Below, piece after piece: positions 1 through 11,427 of a stretch of DNA of 64,000 nucleotides; the first letter of the stretch is position 1, and every line of letters starts with the position of its first letter. This DNA comes from Amyloporia xantha. Its lineage: Eukaryota > Basidiomycota > Agaricomycetes > Polyporales > Adustoporiaceae. The notes under the pieces were generated by a model. The model was not told where the DNA came from. It searched no databases and saw nothing but the letters and a program-made list of their open reading frames with translations. The position numbers were made by a program, and so were the translations under genes. The stretch covers positions 744,001 to 808,000 of the forward strand of contig JAYKKR010000015.1 of assembly GCA_036971615.1 (NCBI GenBank), in the 5' to 3' direction.

Positions 1-1231
1 ATGGACACAAATGGAGGTTAGCGTGAGGGTTGCCGGAAACGGACTAGGGCGATAGCGTGCAGCGAAGTAAGTGTGAAGAAGGCGATGGCTTCGTTCGAAT
101 ACAAATATGGGTGAGATCGTTATTATGGGCGTCTGTCGCGTGTGCGGCCCGGAGCTGGAAATAGCAGAGCGTCATCGCGTCGGCGTCAGCAATATTGTCA
201 GCCAAGAACCGCAAGCACGCCGGCCGACAAGACATACTGGCAGCGAGGAGGGTGTGGACGAATAGCTCGGGGAAGGCTGGGAGGATTGCATGCGGAGGAA
301 AAGATGGAGAAGAGGACGGCATATGGCCTCCAACGAAGGAGACGCCCATCTGCCAGACGTCGCCGCCGCGTCGGCGAGAGGGCATTTAGCTCCGAGACGC
401 GCGTAGCCACTGCGCCGCCCTGACACGAACGTGTTCACAAGCCGCCCGTGCACCAGCCACACTCCTTCTGACCCTACAGTCGCCAGGATGTGCACATAGT
501 TCTCTCAATTCCAAGGCCCTGGTCGCCAGTAGAAACGTGCATGCCACAATTGCTCCCGGTTTTATTCTGTCTTTCACTCGCTTTCCGGTTCTTTGTATCC
601 AGTTATAACCCCGCCGCCTCTAGCCAGGCCGCTTGCTCCACGCCGTTCAAGCCGCCTGTCCTTTCAATCGATACCCTTAGATATTAGACCACTCCCTCCT
701 GCCACCACTGCGCGCCCTGGCTTGCGCCCATCCGGACCACCACCCGACTCTGCGCGGTCTTGCGAAAAGGAAGCCACCGAAGATCTGCTCTATCTCAGCC
801 AACATATCTCGCACTGCCCTCTCGGACTCTTATCTGCCAAGCTCGGGCCACACCCAATCGCAACCGAAACACACCGAGCAGCTATTCCTTGTTGCTGCAC
901 ACACGGGGCTGACGAGATCACACACCCTGTTGCTCTCTTCCGTCCTGACCACCCCTCCTGACCGTCTTCTCACCGGCCCTGCTTTCACCTATCTGTGCTT
1001 TCAGCAGCACCTACCCCGCATTGCAGTCCACCCCACCCCCACTTTTCCCCCCTTCATATCCCGTCCGTCCGGCTCTAATACTGTAAATCTCACCGTTTTC
1101 TCAGCTCTCTAGTCGGTCTACATCACGAAGCGTCCCATTGTGTCCATTCATTCCCCATTCCCGACAGCCTTCTGCTCCCACTACGCCGCTCCGTCCATTT
1201 GCCATCGCAACGTGTGTTGTCCACAACGTCT
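1..1231. other. Leader and promoter region upstream of the RhoGEF gene
   Basis: No coding region is supported. Several open frames of 60-160 codons overlap on both strands, but none shows a domain or consistent splicing. The last 600 bases are pyrimidine-rich on the plus strand, as is common in basidiomycete promoters and 5' untranslated leaders. They probably serve the RhoGEF that starts at 1232. No clear TATA box was seen. Confidence 0.4.
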
Positions 1232-4200
1232 ATGGAGGTGGTCTCGCCCATCCCCTCCTGCTCGCCGCCTTCGCCACCCAAAAATCCAGCCTCTCCCTCG
1301 GGCCCATCGTCTTATGTCAAGCGTTCCCGTGGCCACTCGGCGTCCTCGCCGCCGCGCTCATCGCTCCTCGCGCGCCGGACGAGCAAGCCCGACCTGCTCA
1401 ACTCGCTCCTCAAACTGTCGCCCTCTTCTGCGTCCCCGTCCTCGTCGCCGCCGCTCTCGCGTGCGTCCTCCGCCCTGAACCTCCTGTACAACTCGCAGTC
1501 TCAGCCACACACCCCCGGCGAGGGCCCATCTACGCCACCCACGGGCGCACATGCGAGCGCGGTGGTGAGCATGTCGCCTGCGACAGCGACGGGGACGCTC
1601 CGCGCGCCTCGCAAAGGCTCTAGCGCTGCGCTCTCGCTGCCCTTCGTCCCGCTGACGCCGATCATGGCATCGCCTAGACTGACGCCGGAGATTGGCGCGG
1701 GGAAGAGCGAAGATCGGGCGATGCGCATGTTGGCAGCGGATGTGGAGGGTCGGAAAGGCGAGGTTTTGCCGCGAGAGGAGGAGGTGCAGGCGGGCGATTA
1801 CCTGACGCTGGGGGGCCAGATGGCGGTGCCGTCGCTGAGTGTGACGGGGACAGAGAGTGTGTACGAGTCATCGGCGCCGCCCACTCCGACGTGGACGTCG
1901 ACGCCGCCAACACCGCCGCCCAAACTGCTGGATCCGTCGCCGGTCCTTCCATCAGCGCAGAGCCGAAGTAGGAGCCGGAGCAGAAGTGCGCGCCCTGCGT
2001 CTGTTTCTGTCGTCCCTTTGTCCCGCAGCTCCAGCTCACCATCACGCGCACGGCCGTCTGCCTCACTGCCCTCGTCATCTTCGCTGGCATCCACCTCCAC
2101 TGCACGGTCGACGACCACCGTGCGAGGCCGGCATCATAGCACTTGCGCCCCGGGCGACCCTTTCCGTGAGGTCGCGATCCCTCGCCGGCGGATGTCGCTT
2201 CCACCGAGCCTCTCCAAGTCTGTATCGGAGACTCCCGCCACTAGTCGTACAGGCACGGCATCGTCCTCGCCAGCGCGCCAGCCTTCGCGACTGCATGAAC
2301 GGACGGCCAGTCCGTTGCGCGCGTCGGTGGTTGCGGGCCACGGGTCCGTGTCGAAGAAGAGCAGCGCACGGAAGCTGTTCACGCTCGACGGCGACACGGA
2401 GGGCAGCGATGGGGAGGAGGAGAGGGAACGCGTCAGGGCGGAGAGGCGGCAGAGGCGGCTGTCGGCGGGAAGCGGGCAGAGGCCGAGCAGGGAGCGGAGC
2501 AGGCATGAAGAGCGGCTCGAAGCTGTGCTCGTCATGGAGGCAGAACGCGAGTTCGAGAGGGAGGCGGAGCGAACGCGGGAGTATGAGCGGGAGCGGGAAG
2601 AGATGAGGATGGCGATGGTGTCAGAGGCGGAGATGGAGAGGCTGAGGGCGGGGACAAGACGATACCATGCGCTGATGGAGCTCCTCGCGACGGAGGTGGG
2701 CTACCTGATGGACCTGCGCGCACTCGTAACCGTGCGTCTCCCACCCCTCTTGCTCATTGTGATAGTCTCTCATCCCTTCGTTGTGTGACTCAGGTGTACC
2801 TCGAACAGCTGCCCACGCTGTCCACCGCATCTGCGCCTCCCTCCTCGACGTCTGCGCTTTCGTTGCCTGCGTTGGGTCTCGCACGTAGCCTGCCTTCTTC
2901 TCGCTCCTCGTTCCTTCATCCTTCGTCAGCGCCCTCGCCCTCTGCGTCGGCCAATGCGCATATAGGGCTTGGTTCAGATTCTGGGCACGGGCCACCGAAG
3001 GATAAGGACAAAGAGAAGGCAAAGGACTACAAGCGGGAGAAAAGCAGGGAACGGAAAGATAAGAAGGATAAGGGCAAGGACGGACCGAAGGGGAGCAGGG
3101 AGAAGGACAAGATGCGGCAAGGCGGCAAAGACAGGGAATTAGTTAAGGAGAAGGAATTGGAGGGAGACGATGAGGGGGCGAGGGATGGGGACCTTAAAGA
3201 GAGGGAGAAGGAGAACATGACATTATCTGGTCATGGACACGAACCACATCACGAACGAAAAGGGAGCAAAGATGAGTCGTCCGCACCGCCCCTCCCGCAC
3301 TCACAGAAGAACAAACACGTCCGCCGGCCGATCTTCGCGGAGAAAGACGTTCGCGCGGTATGCAGGAACGCGAACGAGCTACTCAGATTTCATGATCAGT
3401 TCGTACGTGAACTGAGGGAAGCGGTGTGTGATTATGGGCTCGCACGAGCATTCGTGCTGCCAGAACATGGAGATGAGGAAAGGACTTCGCCTGTCGAAGG
3501 TGCAGAACCCGTTGTACTAGAGAGGATTGACGAGGCTGTATCCGTCGTAGCAGAGAAATTTATCAATCAGGTGCGTGTATGCGTTTTTCTTGTCAATATA
3601 TGCGCATATATTGATCTCGGCAACGTCCAACGTAGGCACCGTCCTTCAGTATTTATGAGGTGTTCTGTCCTGGGCACAGCGAGGCGGCGAATCTCATCCG
3701 AAATGTGCAGGAACACTATCCCATGGAATGGGATGCGTATGAGCAGCGGTGCTCATTACTCGTGTCGCATGCTGTGGACCTTAGTTCGATATCTGGCCTG
3801 CCTGATACCCACTCGGATGACCACTCCACAAACGAGACGGCCGGCCTCCCTTCGTCCGCGACGACCGCCATGCATGCGAGTCCGCCTTTCATCGAGTCCT
3901 CTCGGAAGAAACGTAGGCATTCCACGTCATCACTTGCGATGCTGTCCTCGCCGTCATATGCAGTCCCCATACCGCGAGTCATACCCGAGTCTGATGCCTC
4001 CGAGCCGGAGCGGAAGCGTGAGCACTCCAGCTCAAGCTCTGGGCACGGGCACAAGTCTGCGCAGTCGCAAGCTACGCGGCTGAAGTTCCTCGACTATCTG
4101 ATCAAGCCCGTGCAGAGGATCTGCAGGTACCCGCTGCTTCTCGATCAGCTGAAGATGAAACGCGCTCGGACGCTGAGCGCTGGTAACCTGCCCTCACGCG

Positions 4201-6326
4201 CGGAGGCCAGCATGTCGAACGGAGAGATGGGATCGGACGCGGTGGACCGGGCAAGCGAAGCGATGCGCCTCGTCGTGAGCCTTGTCGATCATGCGAGCGA
4301 AACACAAGCACATCTGGTCCGGTCGGCCCTGATCGCGTCGCGAATGATCTTGACGCACCCTACCGTGTCACCTACTTCGTCCTCGTCTGGATCGGCGAGT
4401 CGTCCTAATGGGACATCTGGTCGGGTGCAGGGTTTGACGCCCGAATTCGTTGCGTCACTAGGACCATGTCGTCTCGCGGGTGCCCTCGATGTTGTACATC
4501 ATCCATCGGCGCTGCATGCAGCTGGTGGTGGAGCACTTCGAGCTAAGTATCTGGGTACCTTCCTGTATGGAGGTGGGTATGTAGTGTTGGTCAAGATCCC
4601 AAAGAGCGGAAAGGTGTACGAGCCACGTTACTGGTTCTCTCTCGTGGGCTTTGAGCTCTTGGACTTCGAGGACGATGATCGTAAGCCGCCCTCACCAATG
4701 GAAACCCTACCACGAACTGAACCAGTGTTTGCAGCGTCTTTGCCGTTCTCGTTTCACCTGTGTGGCCATGGGCATCATTTACAGTTTGCTGCCGCATGCC
4801 ACAACGAGAAGGTCATCTGGATGAGTGCCTGCCGAAATGCACTCACAGTTTCTCCGCGATGGACCAACGAGCCAGTATCCAGTCTACAAGCAGACAATAG
4901 GCCGCAGAGCACCCCTGCAATAAACGATGGTTCATCGGACCCTAGTATCACGGCTCTCCCCACGATTCAGTCACTTTCCGAGCTCGAAGGACAAGATGAC
5001 CAGACACCAGAAGCTGCGACGCGGCCAAAAGCACGGTCTGATAAATCAAAACTCCCATCGCGGCTAGATGCCATGTCTCAGCGGCAGGAGCAGCAGATGC
5101 AAGCCGCGTCATTCGCCGCACTAAGCCGACGATCGTCCACAGCTTCTGTGAAGGCGTTCTTCTCGCAGATGAATAGTGATCCTTCCACGCGCATTGCAAG
5201 GCCGTCCTCTCAGGTTCGTCAGCATGTGGACCAAGGTCTTCATGATGTCTTTTCAGAACAATGCTTGGCTGCGCGGTCCCAGTCGCTAATGCGGGATGAG
5301 GAACTTTATCAGGCTCGTAAGCGATCTGGGGGTGGTATGTCGCGGTCAAACTCTGGATTGAGCATCACTGGTGCGATGGGTCTCGCGGCGAAGAGGCGAT
5401 ATGACAACGTGCTTGTTTCTCGGCGTAAAGGATCGTTGGACGGAGACCGTCCTAGCGATGTCGAGTTGAGTGCGAGGAGTCTGACAACTCTGTCTGGCAG
5501 AGCAAAGTTAGCTCCAAAAAGGCGGAAGAGGCCTCTCCCTTCTGTCGTGCCAGCTGTTGCGTCAAACTTGACAAAGGTCGAGTCGGAGGCTGAGGCTGAT
5601 GTTCCCGTGGCACAGAGTCCTGTGGGACTACTCGACTCACCTTTCGCTCCGTCCCAATGCTCTTCGACCACGTCCTCCAATGCGGGGTCTGCTCTACCAA
5701 GCCCAGTCGACCTGATAGTCCCTCTTCCCGCGGATTCCGCCCAAGATGGCACTCTTCGTCAGTCGGATATGCTGGGAGTCGCTGGAGAGGACTACAGACC
5801 TAAGCGGGCGCGCTCAATGGCCGACAATGTGCGGTATTTCTTCACCTCACGGCCTGCGTCCCCTTCGTCTTCATCAGGTCACCACTCTCCAACACCGCCT
5901 CCAACTGTTCCGCAAGAACCTGAAGCGGAACCTCAGACCAGCCTTGTACAGTGGTGGAGGAAAGGATCGCTTCGCCGCCGAGTGCAGAGTACACCGGATA
6001 TGCCGCAAGATGAGCCGCAACCTGTTATACCAGGACGCGCCTCGGAAGACAGTCGCGGCTCATTTCTCATGCAGATCCCCTCAAGTAGAGACCATATCTC
6101 GACCCCTCCCAGTGCATACCCCAATTCTCCGGCTAATTCTCGGAAAGTTGGCGTCAACGATACTCCCTTGAGTAGACGACGGTCCCTCTTCGCCCAGTCG
6201 ACTCGCCGTGATTCTAGTCCACAGCCATCTCTCCCTGCAGCGTCGCCTGCCATGCCCCGCAGGACTCTGCGGAATGTACTATTCTTCCAACGCTCGAATT
6301 CATTTACGCCTATGGACAACAAATAG
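1232..6326 (+). CDS. Rho guanine-nucleotide exchange factor, DH-PH type (about 1655 aa)
   Basis: Predicted exons 1232-2731, 2794-3570 and 3636-6326, all joined in phase 0. Residues 1-470 are Ser/Pro/Arg-rich and look disordered, followed by a Glu/Arg-rich helical stretch. The DH domain starts near residue 478 (RYHALMELLATEVGYLMDLR) and runs into exon 2 (VYLEQL). It is then interrupted by a Ser-rich and Lys/Glu-rich insert of roughly 150 residues and resumes at RAVCRNANELLRFHDQFV. The conserved DH helix LDYLIKPVQRICRYPLLLDQL lies near residue 910. A PH-like domain follows (FLYGGGYVVLVKIPKSG, YWFSLVGFELLDFEDD, W near 1160). The C-terminal 490 residues are Ser-rich with several basic RRKGSL-type motifs. 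By family, such proteins activate Rho/Cdc42 GTPases at the membrane to control polarity and the cell wall. The first in-frame ATG was chosen as start; in-frame sequence upstream has no ATG. The GTPase partner cannot be told from sequence. Confidence 0.88.
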
Positions 6327-6725
6327 TTTCAGGCAGAGTTATCTATCTATGTTCTTTAATGTTATCAAAGTTACCCGCATAATTCTTCTCTGCATTACAT
6401 AGCATCCAGTTACGTTCTGTCTACCATGGATAATCACTACACGTCTTCTGCATTGTACATGAGTTTGTATGCCAATTTGATAGAATGAGAGCGAATTTGG
6501 TCTATTAATTATTGCGTGCTTGAGGAGTGGGTTCACACACGGACGTGTCGAACGATTGGCTTGCGAGTCTAGATGAGCCTCTGAAGCTAGAATGCAATTG
6601 CCGTGAGTAGACGGAAAGCTGATCGACGATCGACAAGACTGCCGTTAGATCACTGCGACCGTCTCGCTGTGCTCGCTACTCACTGCTCCCACTTGTGTCC
6701 CTACCCCAGTGCACCCAGTCGCAAG
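6327..6725. other. Intergenic region between RhoGEF and CUE-domain gene
   Basis: AT-rich 3' flank of the RhoGEF gene followed by the probable promoter and leader of the next gene. No ORF, RNA or repeat is recognised. Confidence 0.4.
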
Positions 6726-9274
6726 ATGGCAGTGTCTGTAGCACCTCTCCCAGCCTACCCGTCCAGCCGTGCCAGAGCCTCACTCTCTCCATCTCAGCTA
6801 GCCACTCTGCATCAGACAATTTCCTCCTCACTTGCCCAAACTCTCGCCCTTCCACCAGCTCAATTTGATACATCTGCTACTCGCATATTCATCGCCTCTT
6901 ACGCCAAAGATGCAGCTCAAACGGTCTTACAATACATCATCTGGCAGGACGAGCAGAAACCCTCCAAAGTATTCGCAGACATCTCTCAGCCCGAGCGGAC
7001 GATCAGGCAGCGCGCCTTCCTGCTCGCAGAACGGCTGGCCACCTCTGGTTCTCTAGACTTGCAGACCCTCCTTGACCTCAGCGTAGCCTACGGCTCTACA
7101 AATCCCTCTCGTCTGCGCTCTCTCTTCTCTTCCGCATTCTCGCATAATGCCTCCCTTCTCCTCAAGGCAATTCAAGACGAAGCGATCCCCGCATTCACCG
7201 ACCTGCTATCTACACCTTCCCAAGGGCTCTACGGTCTCCGAAAGGCCGCTCACATCATCCTATGTCTCCTGCGCCCTGCCCCGGCAGAGCTCGTCCACCC
7301 TTTCGCCCGCAACAAGTCATTTATCATGGCCCTCGCGCGCGCATACGACCACGGTCTCTCCACCCTCGCCCAATCCTACGGTGGGCTCCGCCTACCGCCC
7401 GCCGACGCCCAGACCCCGCTCGACCAATGGGAGCGGCTCTTCATCGAGACCAAGGTCGCGCTCCTAGACAGCTTCGACATCCTCATCCGCACACTCCTCG
7501 CCTCCATCGCCTCGACCCCATCCGCCGGGCCTGAGCTCGCTGCACAATGCGAGAGCGCCTTCGACGTGGTCTTCGCGCTCCTCGAGCTGCCCTCCTCCGA
7601 GGCAAGCTCTACGGGCAGCCAGAGCGCGGCTCCGACCCCGTTCCTCAACCGGCCCCTCCTTGCAGATTACCAACATGCATACGACTTCTCCCGCACGCTG
7701 TCCGAGGCGCTCAAGCGCGCAGACGACGCGCGGTCGGAGTTGCTGGAGTCTACGCTGCGCTCACTGGACAACACGGACGTTGCAGGCCCAGGCGCTCTCA
7801 AGCTCCTCCTCCGCTCTTCGGGCATTCCCCCGGGCATCGATCACCGCGGACGAGGACCCAGTGGCCCTAATATTCCGTCGTCTGCAAACTCAAAGGGAAA
7901 GGGCAAGGCTGTGGTGGTGGAGGCGGACCCTGCGCTAGACGCGGCCGTCGCACAGGTGCTGGACATCCTTCCCGACCAGCCGCCGGAGTATCTGCGCTTC
8001 CTTCTTGCGCATCAGGACTACCCGTATACGGGCGATGCAGAGCGGCTGATTGGTGCACTGCTGGAGGGGACGGCGCCGGGCGTGGAGGAAGTGAAGGCGG
8101 CGATGGCACGAGCGGACGTGAGTGGCGGCGGTGAGGACCGCGCGGGAAGACCAGGAGGAACGGAACAAGCCAGTGAGGAGTTTGTATATACAAGACGAAA
8201 CGTGTTCGACGAGGAGAAGATGGATCTAAGCAACGTCCGAGTCGGGAAGAAGACGTACGTACCCTGCTCCCGCCTCCACGCATATACGCGCGCATATATT
8301 GATTATAATGGTCTTTTTTGCAGCGATGATGCATCGACAGTCCTCCAGGACCGTGCATTCATCGACCAGATGAAAGCCGACATCCTCCGCCGCGCGGAGG
8401 AGATATCGGACTCAGAGCCGGAGGACGAGTACGGGGGCGGAGGTAAAGACAAGGCGCGGATCGTCGCGTTCGAGGACGAGCTGGACGAGGACGGTGGTGC
8501 AGTTAAAGTCAGGGACGGGGGCGAGAGCGAGCTGGATGGGCCGGATACGGATGGGGAGGCCGATGGTGATGGGGAGATGGATGGAGACGAGGGAGAGGTG
8601 CGTGTTCTTGTCCTCGTTCGCTTGGGGGGTCGTATATAACGGGATGGCTTTTGCTCACAACTTTGCAGGGTCTTGCTAAAAAGCCGGAGACCATTTTGGA
8701 GCTGGCTTACATTCAAGATTCGAAGCAATTCGAGCGGGACGGACAGACGCGGAGGAGCAAGGCGAGAGCCGACCTCAGGGCTCAGACAGGTACGAGGCCT
8801 CAAAACCCTCACCAACTGGTGTCATTTAGTATCATGTCTATCTCATGTAGGCTGGACAGACGAGCAGATCGAAGGGTGGAAGATCATGCTGGAGCGGAAC
8901 GTACGTGCTATCTCTGCTCAGTGTTACCTCGCAGACTGACTGGACTCTCGTGTGCTCGCGGACCGTAGCCAAACAAAGACAAGATTCTCGCCAAGCACGA
9001 GTTCAGCGGCAACAAACCGCTACCCGCTGCGAGTGGTTCGTCTCATCCCCGAGGAGGCGGGGAGGGCAACCGTGGCCGTGGAGGGGGGAGTCGGGGAAGA
9101 GGTGGCCGCGGGAGAGGTGGTCGTGGCGGTGGCGGTGGCGATGGCGGTGGAGCTTCAGAGGGCGGTAGCAGCAGGGACAGGGCGTTCAAGGACAAGAACA
9201 AGGCGAGTCGAGGAAATCACAACCGCAAGAGAGGACACGACAAGAAGATGGTGAGGGCTGGGGGCCCGAGTTGA
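6726..9274 (+). CDS. CUE-domain protein, ASCC2/Cue3-like (RQT ribosome-quality-control factor, 759 aa)
   Basis: Exons 6726-8254, 8324-8597, 8669-8789, 8851-8900 and 8969-9274 give one frame. The N-terminal 390 residues are alpha-helical, as in the ASCC2 N-terminal region. A CUE domain follows at about 405-450 (VAQVLDILPDQPPEYLRFLL), then a short acidic region. The strongly conserved ASCC2 C-terminal block is FERDGQTRRSKAR, LRAQTGWTDEQIEGWKIMLERN and PNKDKILAKHEF. The protein ends in an Arg/Gly-rich tail (about 9040-9170) and a basic end. In yeast and animals Cue3/ASCC2 binds Lys63-linked ubiquitin on stalled ribosomes through CUE and works with Slh1/ASCC3 to split them. Function here is inferred from the family. 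Intron 1 is 69 nt with no in-frame stop, so its retention would leave the frame open. The ATG at 6726 begins MAVSVAPLPAYPS; upstream in-frame codons contain no earlier ATG. Confidence 0.87.
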
Positions 9275-9518
9275 ATATACTCAAGTAGGTGAGGGTTTGT
9301 TCCTCCTGTGTCTTGCTTATAAAAGCAAGTGTATGGACCTTTAACGTCACAACAAAGGTCCGAGACATTTCTGCAAGTGTTTGGGTATCGCAATTTGTAG
9401 GTAAAACATATTCGCATGCCTGATACACGACTATGGGACGGATCGTCTGCTGTCGATGCTACACGAGATAAAACGCAACAGGATCGCGGTACAGTGATTA
9501 TAAGAGGCTCATTCGCCA

Positions 9519-11170
9519 TCATAGTGGACGTTTCCGCTTTCGGGCAGCAAGCATTTCCAAACGCTTGCGCTTCTCTGCAGCAGGCGAGCTTATGTATGAC
9601 GGTCTGGCTGGCTGGCTTGAGGTACCTGGTGACGGCGCTCGGTGTGGGGGTGTGGTAGCACCTGAAGGACCAGCGACAGATCGGTGAGGATCTCCATTCG
9701 CACCTGTTCTGAAAACAATTGCGTGTCTAGATAGATCATGCGGCACAACTGCTCATGACTCACGAAGATTCAGCCTGGACTTCATCGGGGTGGTCATCTT
9801 GTACACTCACTGGACTGGGGCTACAATACACGTGAGAAGACTGAAGTGAGAATAGGCAGCCGGTGAACTCACGGAGACGATAACGGTGAGGATTCGTGAG
9901 ACACAGCTACACGCCGCCCTTTGCCAGCGCGCGGGAGTACCGGCTGAACATCGTTAATTCCAGGTGTGTTGCGTTCAGCAGTATCATGTTCAGGATTTAC
10001 ATCTGGCTCTGGAGACGTCGCGAGCGGATTCGTTGAGACAGACGGGGATGTACTTTATGCATATGAGATTACCGACGATCGTCAGTAAAAGGCATACCCC
10101 TTCTGACTTACCCAACTTCAATATCCGATTGCTGGTCATCAATGAAATTCCCTTCGGCCTCCTCCTCGCTGCTGTCCACTTCTCTGCGTAAGTCTATCCT
10201 GGCCCATTGCTTCGCAACTTCTAAGAGAGCATCCCACTGTTGTGACGCCGTGAATTGAACGATTTCAGCCTCGTCGCGTGGGCTTTCCGTGCGACATTGG
10301 GGACATGATACAAGTTCTGCATCAGGGGTTACTTGAGACAAACATGACTTGCAAAACGTGTGTTCGCAGGGCAGGCTGGCGTGATGTGGCATTTTAGCGT
10401 CCGAATATTGACATATGAGAAAGTGGCCTACCTCATACATTCGTCCACTTGCAGGGAATCGAAGCAGATGGGACACTGCTCTTCTTCCTCGATTGAAGGA
10501 GACGATATAATGTCGTGGAAACGGCGCAAAAGCTGTCGAACACCTGGTCAATCAAGTTCAGTGCAGACATGCCAAAACAGCACAAACGCACTTTCTTCAT
10601 ATGATCTGCAGGATCGTCTGCATCTCCTTCGCTACCGTCAGCAAGTTCTGCAGCATCCTTTTTTATCTCGGATAACCGTAGCTACGCTTAACTGGTCACA
10701 TTTGAATAGTATGCATTGATAGATCCCTCCATACCTTCTTGATAGTCGCGCGGGCTTTCTCCTTGGATTTCTCCAACGCACTTACTTGCTTCTTCAGTCT
10801 CCTGACTTCTCCCGACAACGATGCAACAGTGGGTCCACTCTTCCTGCCTCGTTTAGGCTGAAGCGAAACATCTGCGCTCTGTTCAAGTTCGTCCAGTCTC
10901 TTCTCTAATTCTGCGTTCTTCTCCTTCAAAGACTCGAGCTCCTTCCGTAGCTTTCTTGTGCCTTTCAAAGCCATGGACAAGTGCAGCTGTAGTATGTCGC
11001 TTCAATCAGAAGGGTCACCCTGAATTCAACTCATTGGAAATACAGAGTCATACCTCTACCGTGGCATCTTCACCTTCACTGAGTTCCGACATGAGACTCT
11101 CCTGACCGTCCTCAGGCTCACTCTTCAATTGTGACGGAGCCGCTGCTCGAGATCGTGTGGTTGGTGCCAT
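9519..11170 (-). CDS. Coiled-coil RING-HC finger protein, putative E3 ubiquitin ligase (406 aa)
   Basis: Eight exons on the minus strand (11170-11054, 10986-10735, 10657-10592, 10532-10432, 10375-10112, 10052-9873, 9814-9764, 9708-9519) join into one frame of 406 codons. The protein starts MAPTTRSRAAAPSQLKSEPE. It has a coiled coil at about 45-120 (RKELESLKEKNAELEKRLDELEQ) and an acidic linker, then a C3HC4 RING split by an intron: CPICFD, LPCEHTFCKSCL and SCPQCR. The C-terminal half is Ser/Pro-rich and ends in a basic KRKRLEMLAARKRKR stretch that could be a nuclear localisation signal. RING-HC domains recruit E2 enzymes, so ligase activity is likely. The substrate is unknown and I do not recognise a named ortholog. 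The gene converges on the CUE-domain gene with about 245 bp between stops. Confidence 0.8.
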
Positions 11171-11339
11171 CACGCACATGCAGAAGTTAGCGAAAGCAGG
11201 TCTTAGGTCAATGTACGAGATCTGGAATGTACACGGATTTGCATACAGTAGCTGTTGGTACATACTGCTTAATTGGCCTCAGCCATGCAGTGCTGCCAAA
11301 AGACAGGTACTATAAATTATATGTTAGAGTTCTTATAAC

Positions 11340-11427
11340 GTTCCCATCGATTAGTGGTCAGATCATCACGTTGTGGCTGTGATACAGCAAAACCGTGGGG
11401 ACGGGGGCTCGAATCCCCCTGGGAACA
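11340..11427 (+). tRNA. tRNA-His (anticodon GTG), probably with a 16-nt intron
   Basis: A complete cloverleaf can be drawn. The acceptor stem is GTTCCCA (11340-11346) with TGGGAAC (11420-11426) and discriminator A at 11427. The D arm holds GAT..ATC with the GG pair in TTAGTGGTCAG (box A-like). The anticodon loop TTGTGGC at 11371-11377 places GTG at 11373-11375. The T arm is GGGGG, CTCGAAT, CCCCC (box B-like GGCTCGAATCC). Without an intron the variable loop would be about 20 nt. Removing 16 nt after position 37 leaves a normal 4-nt variable loop and pairs TCACG with CGTGG. A TTTTT run at 11429-11433 is the expected Pol III stop. Either folding gives anticodon GTG. The acceptor sequence is not one I know for fungal tRNA-His. 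Confidence 0.72.
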
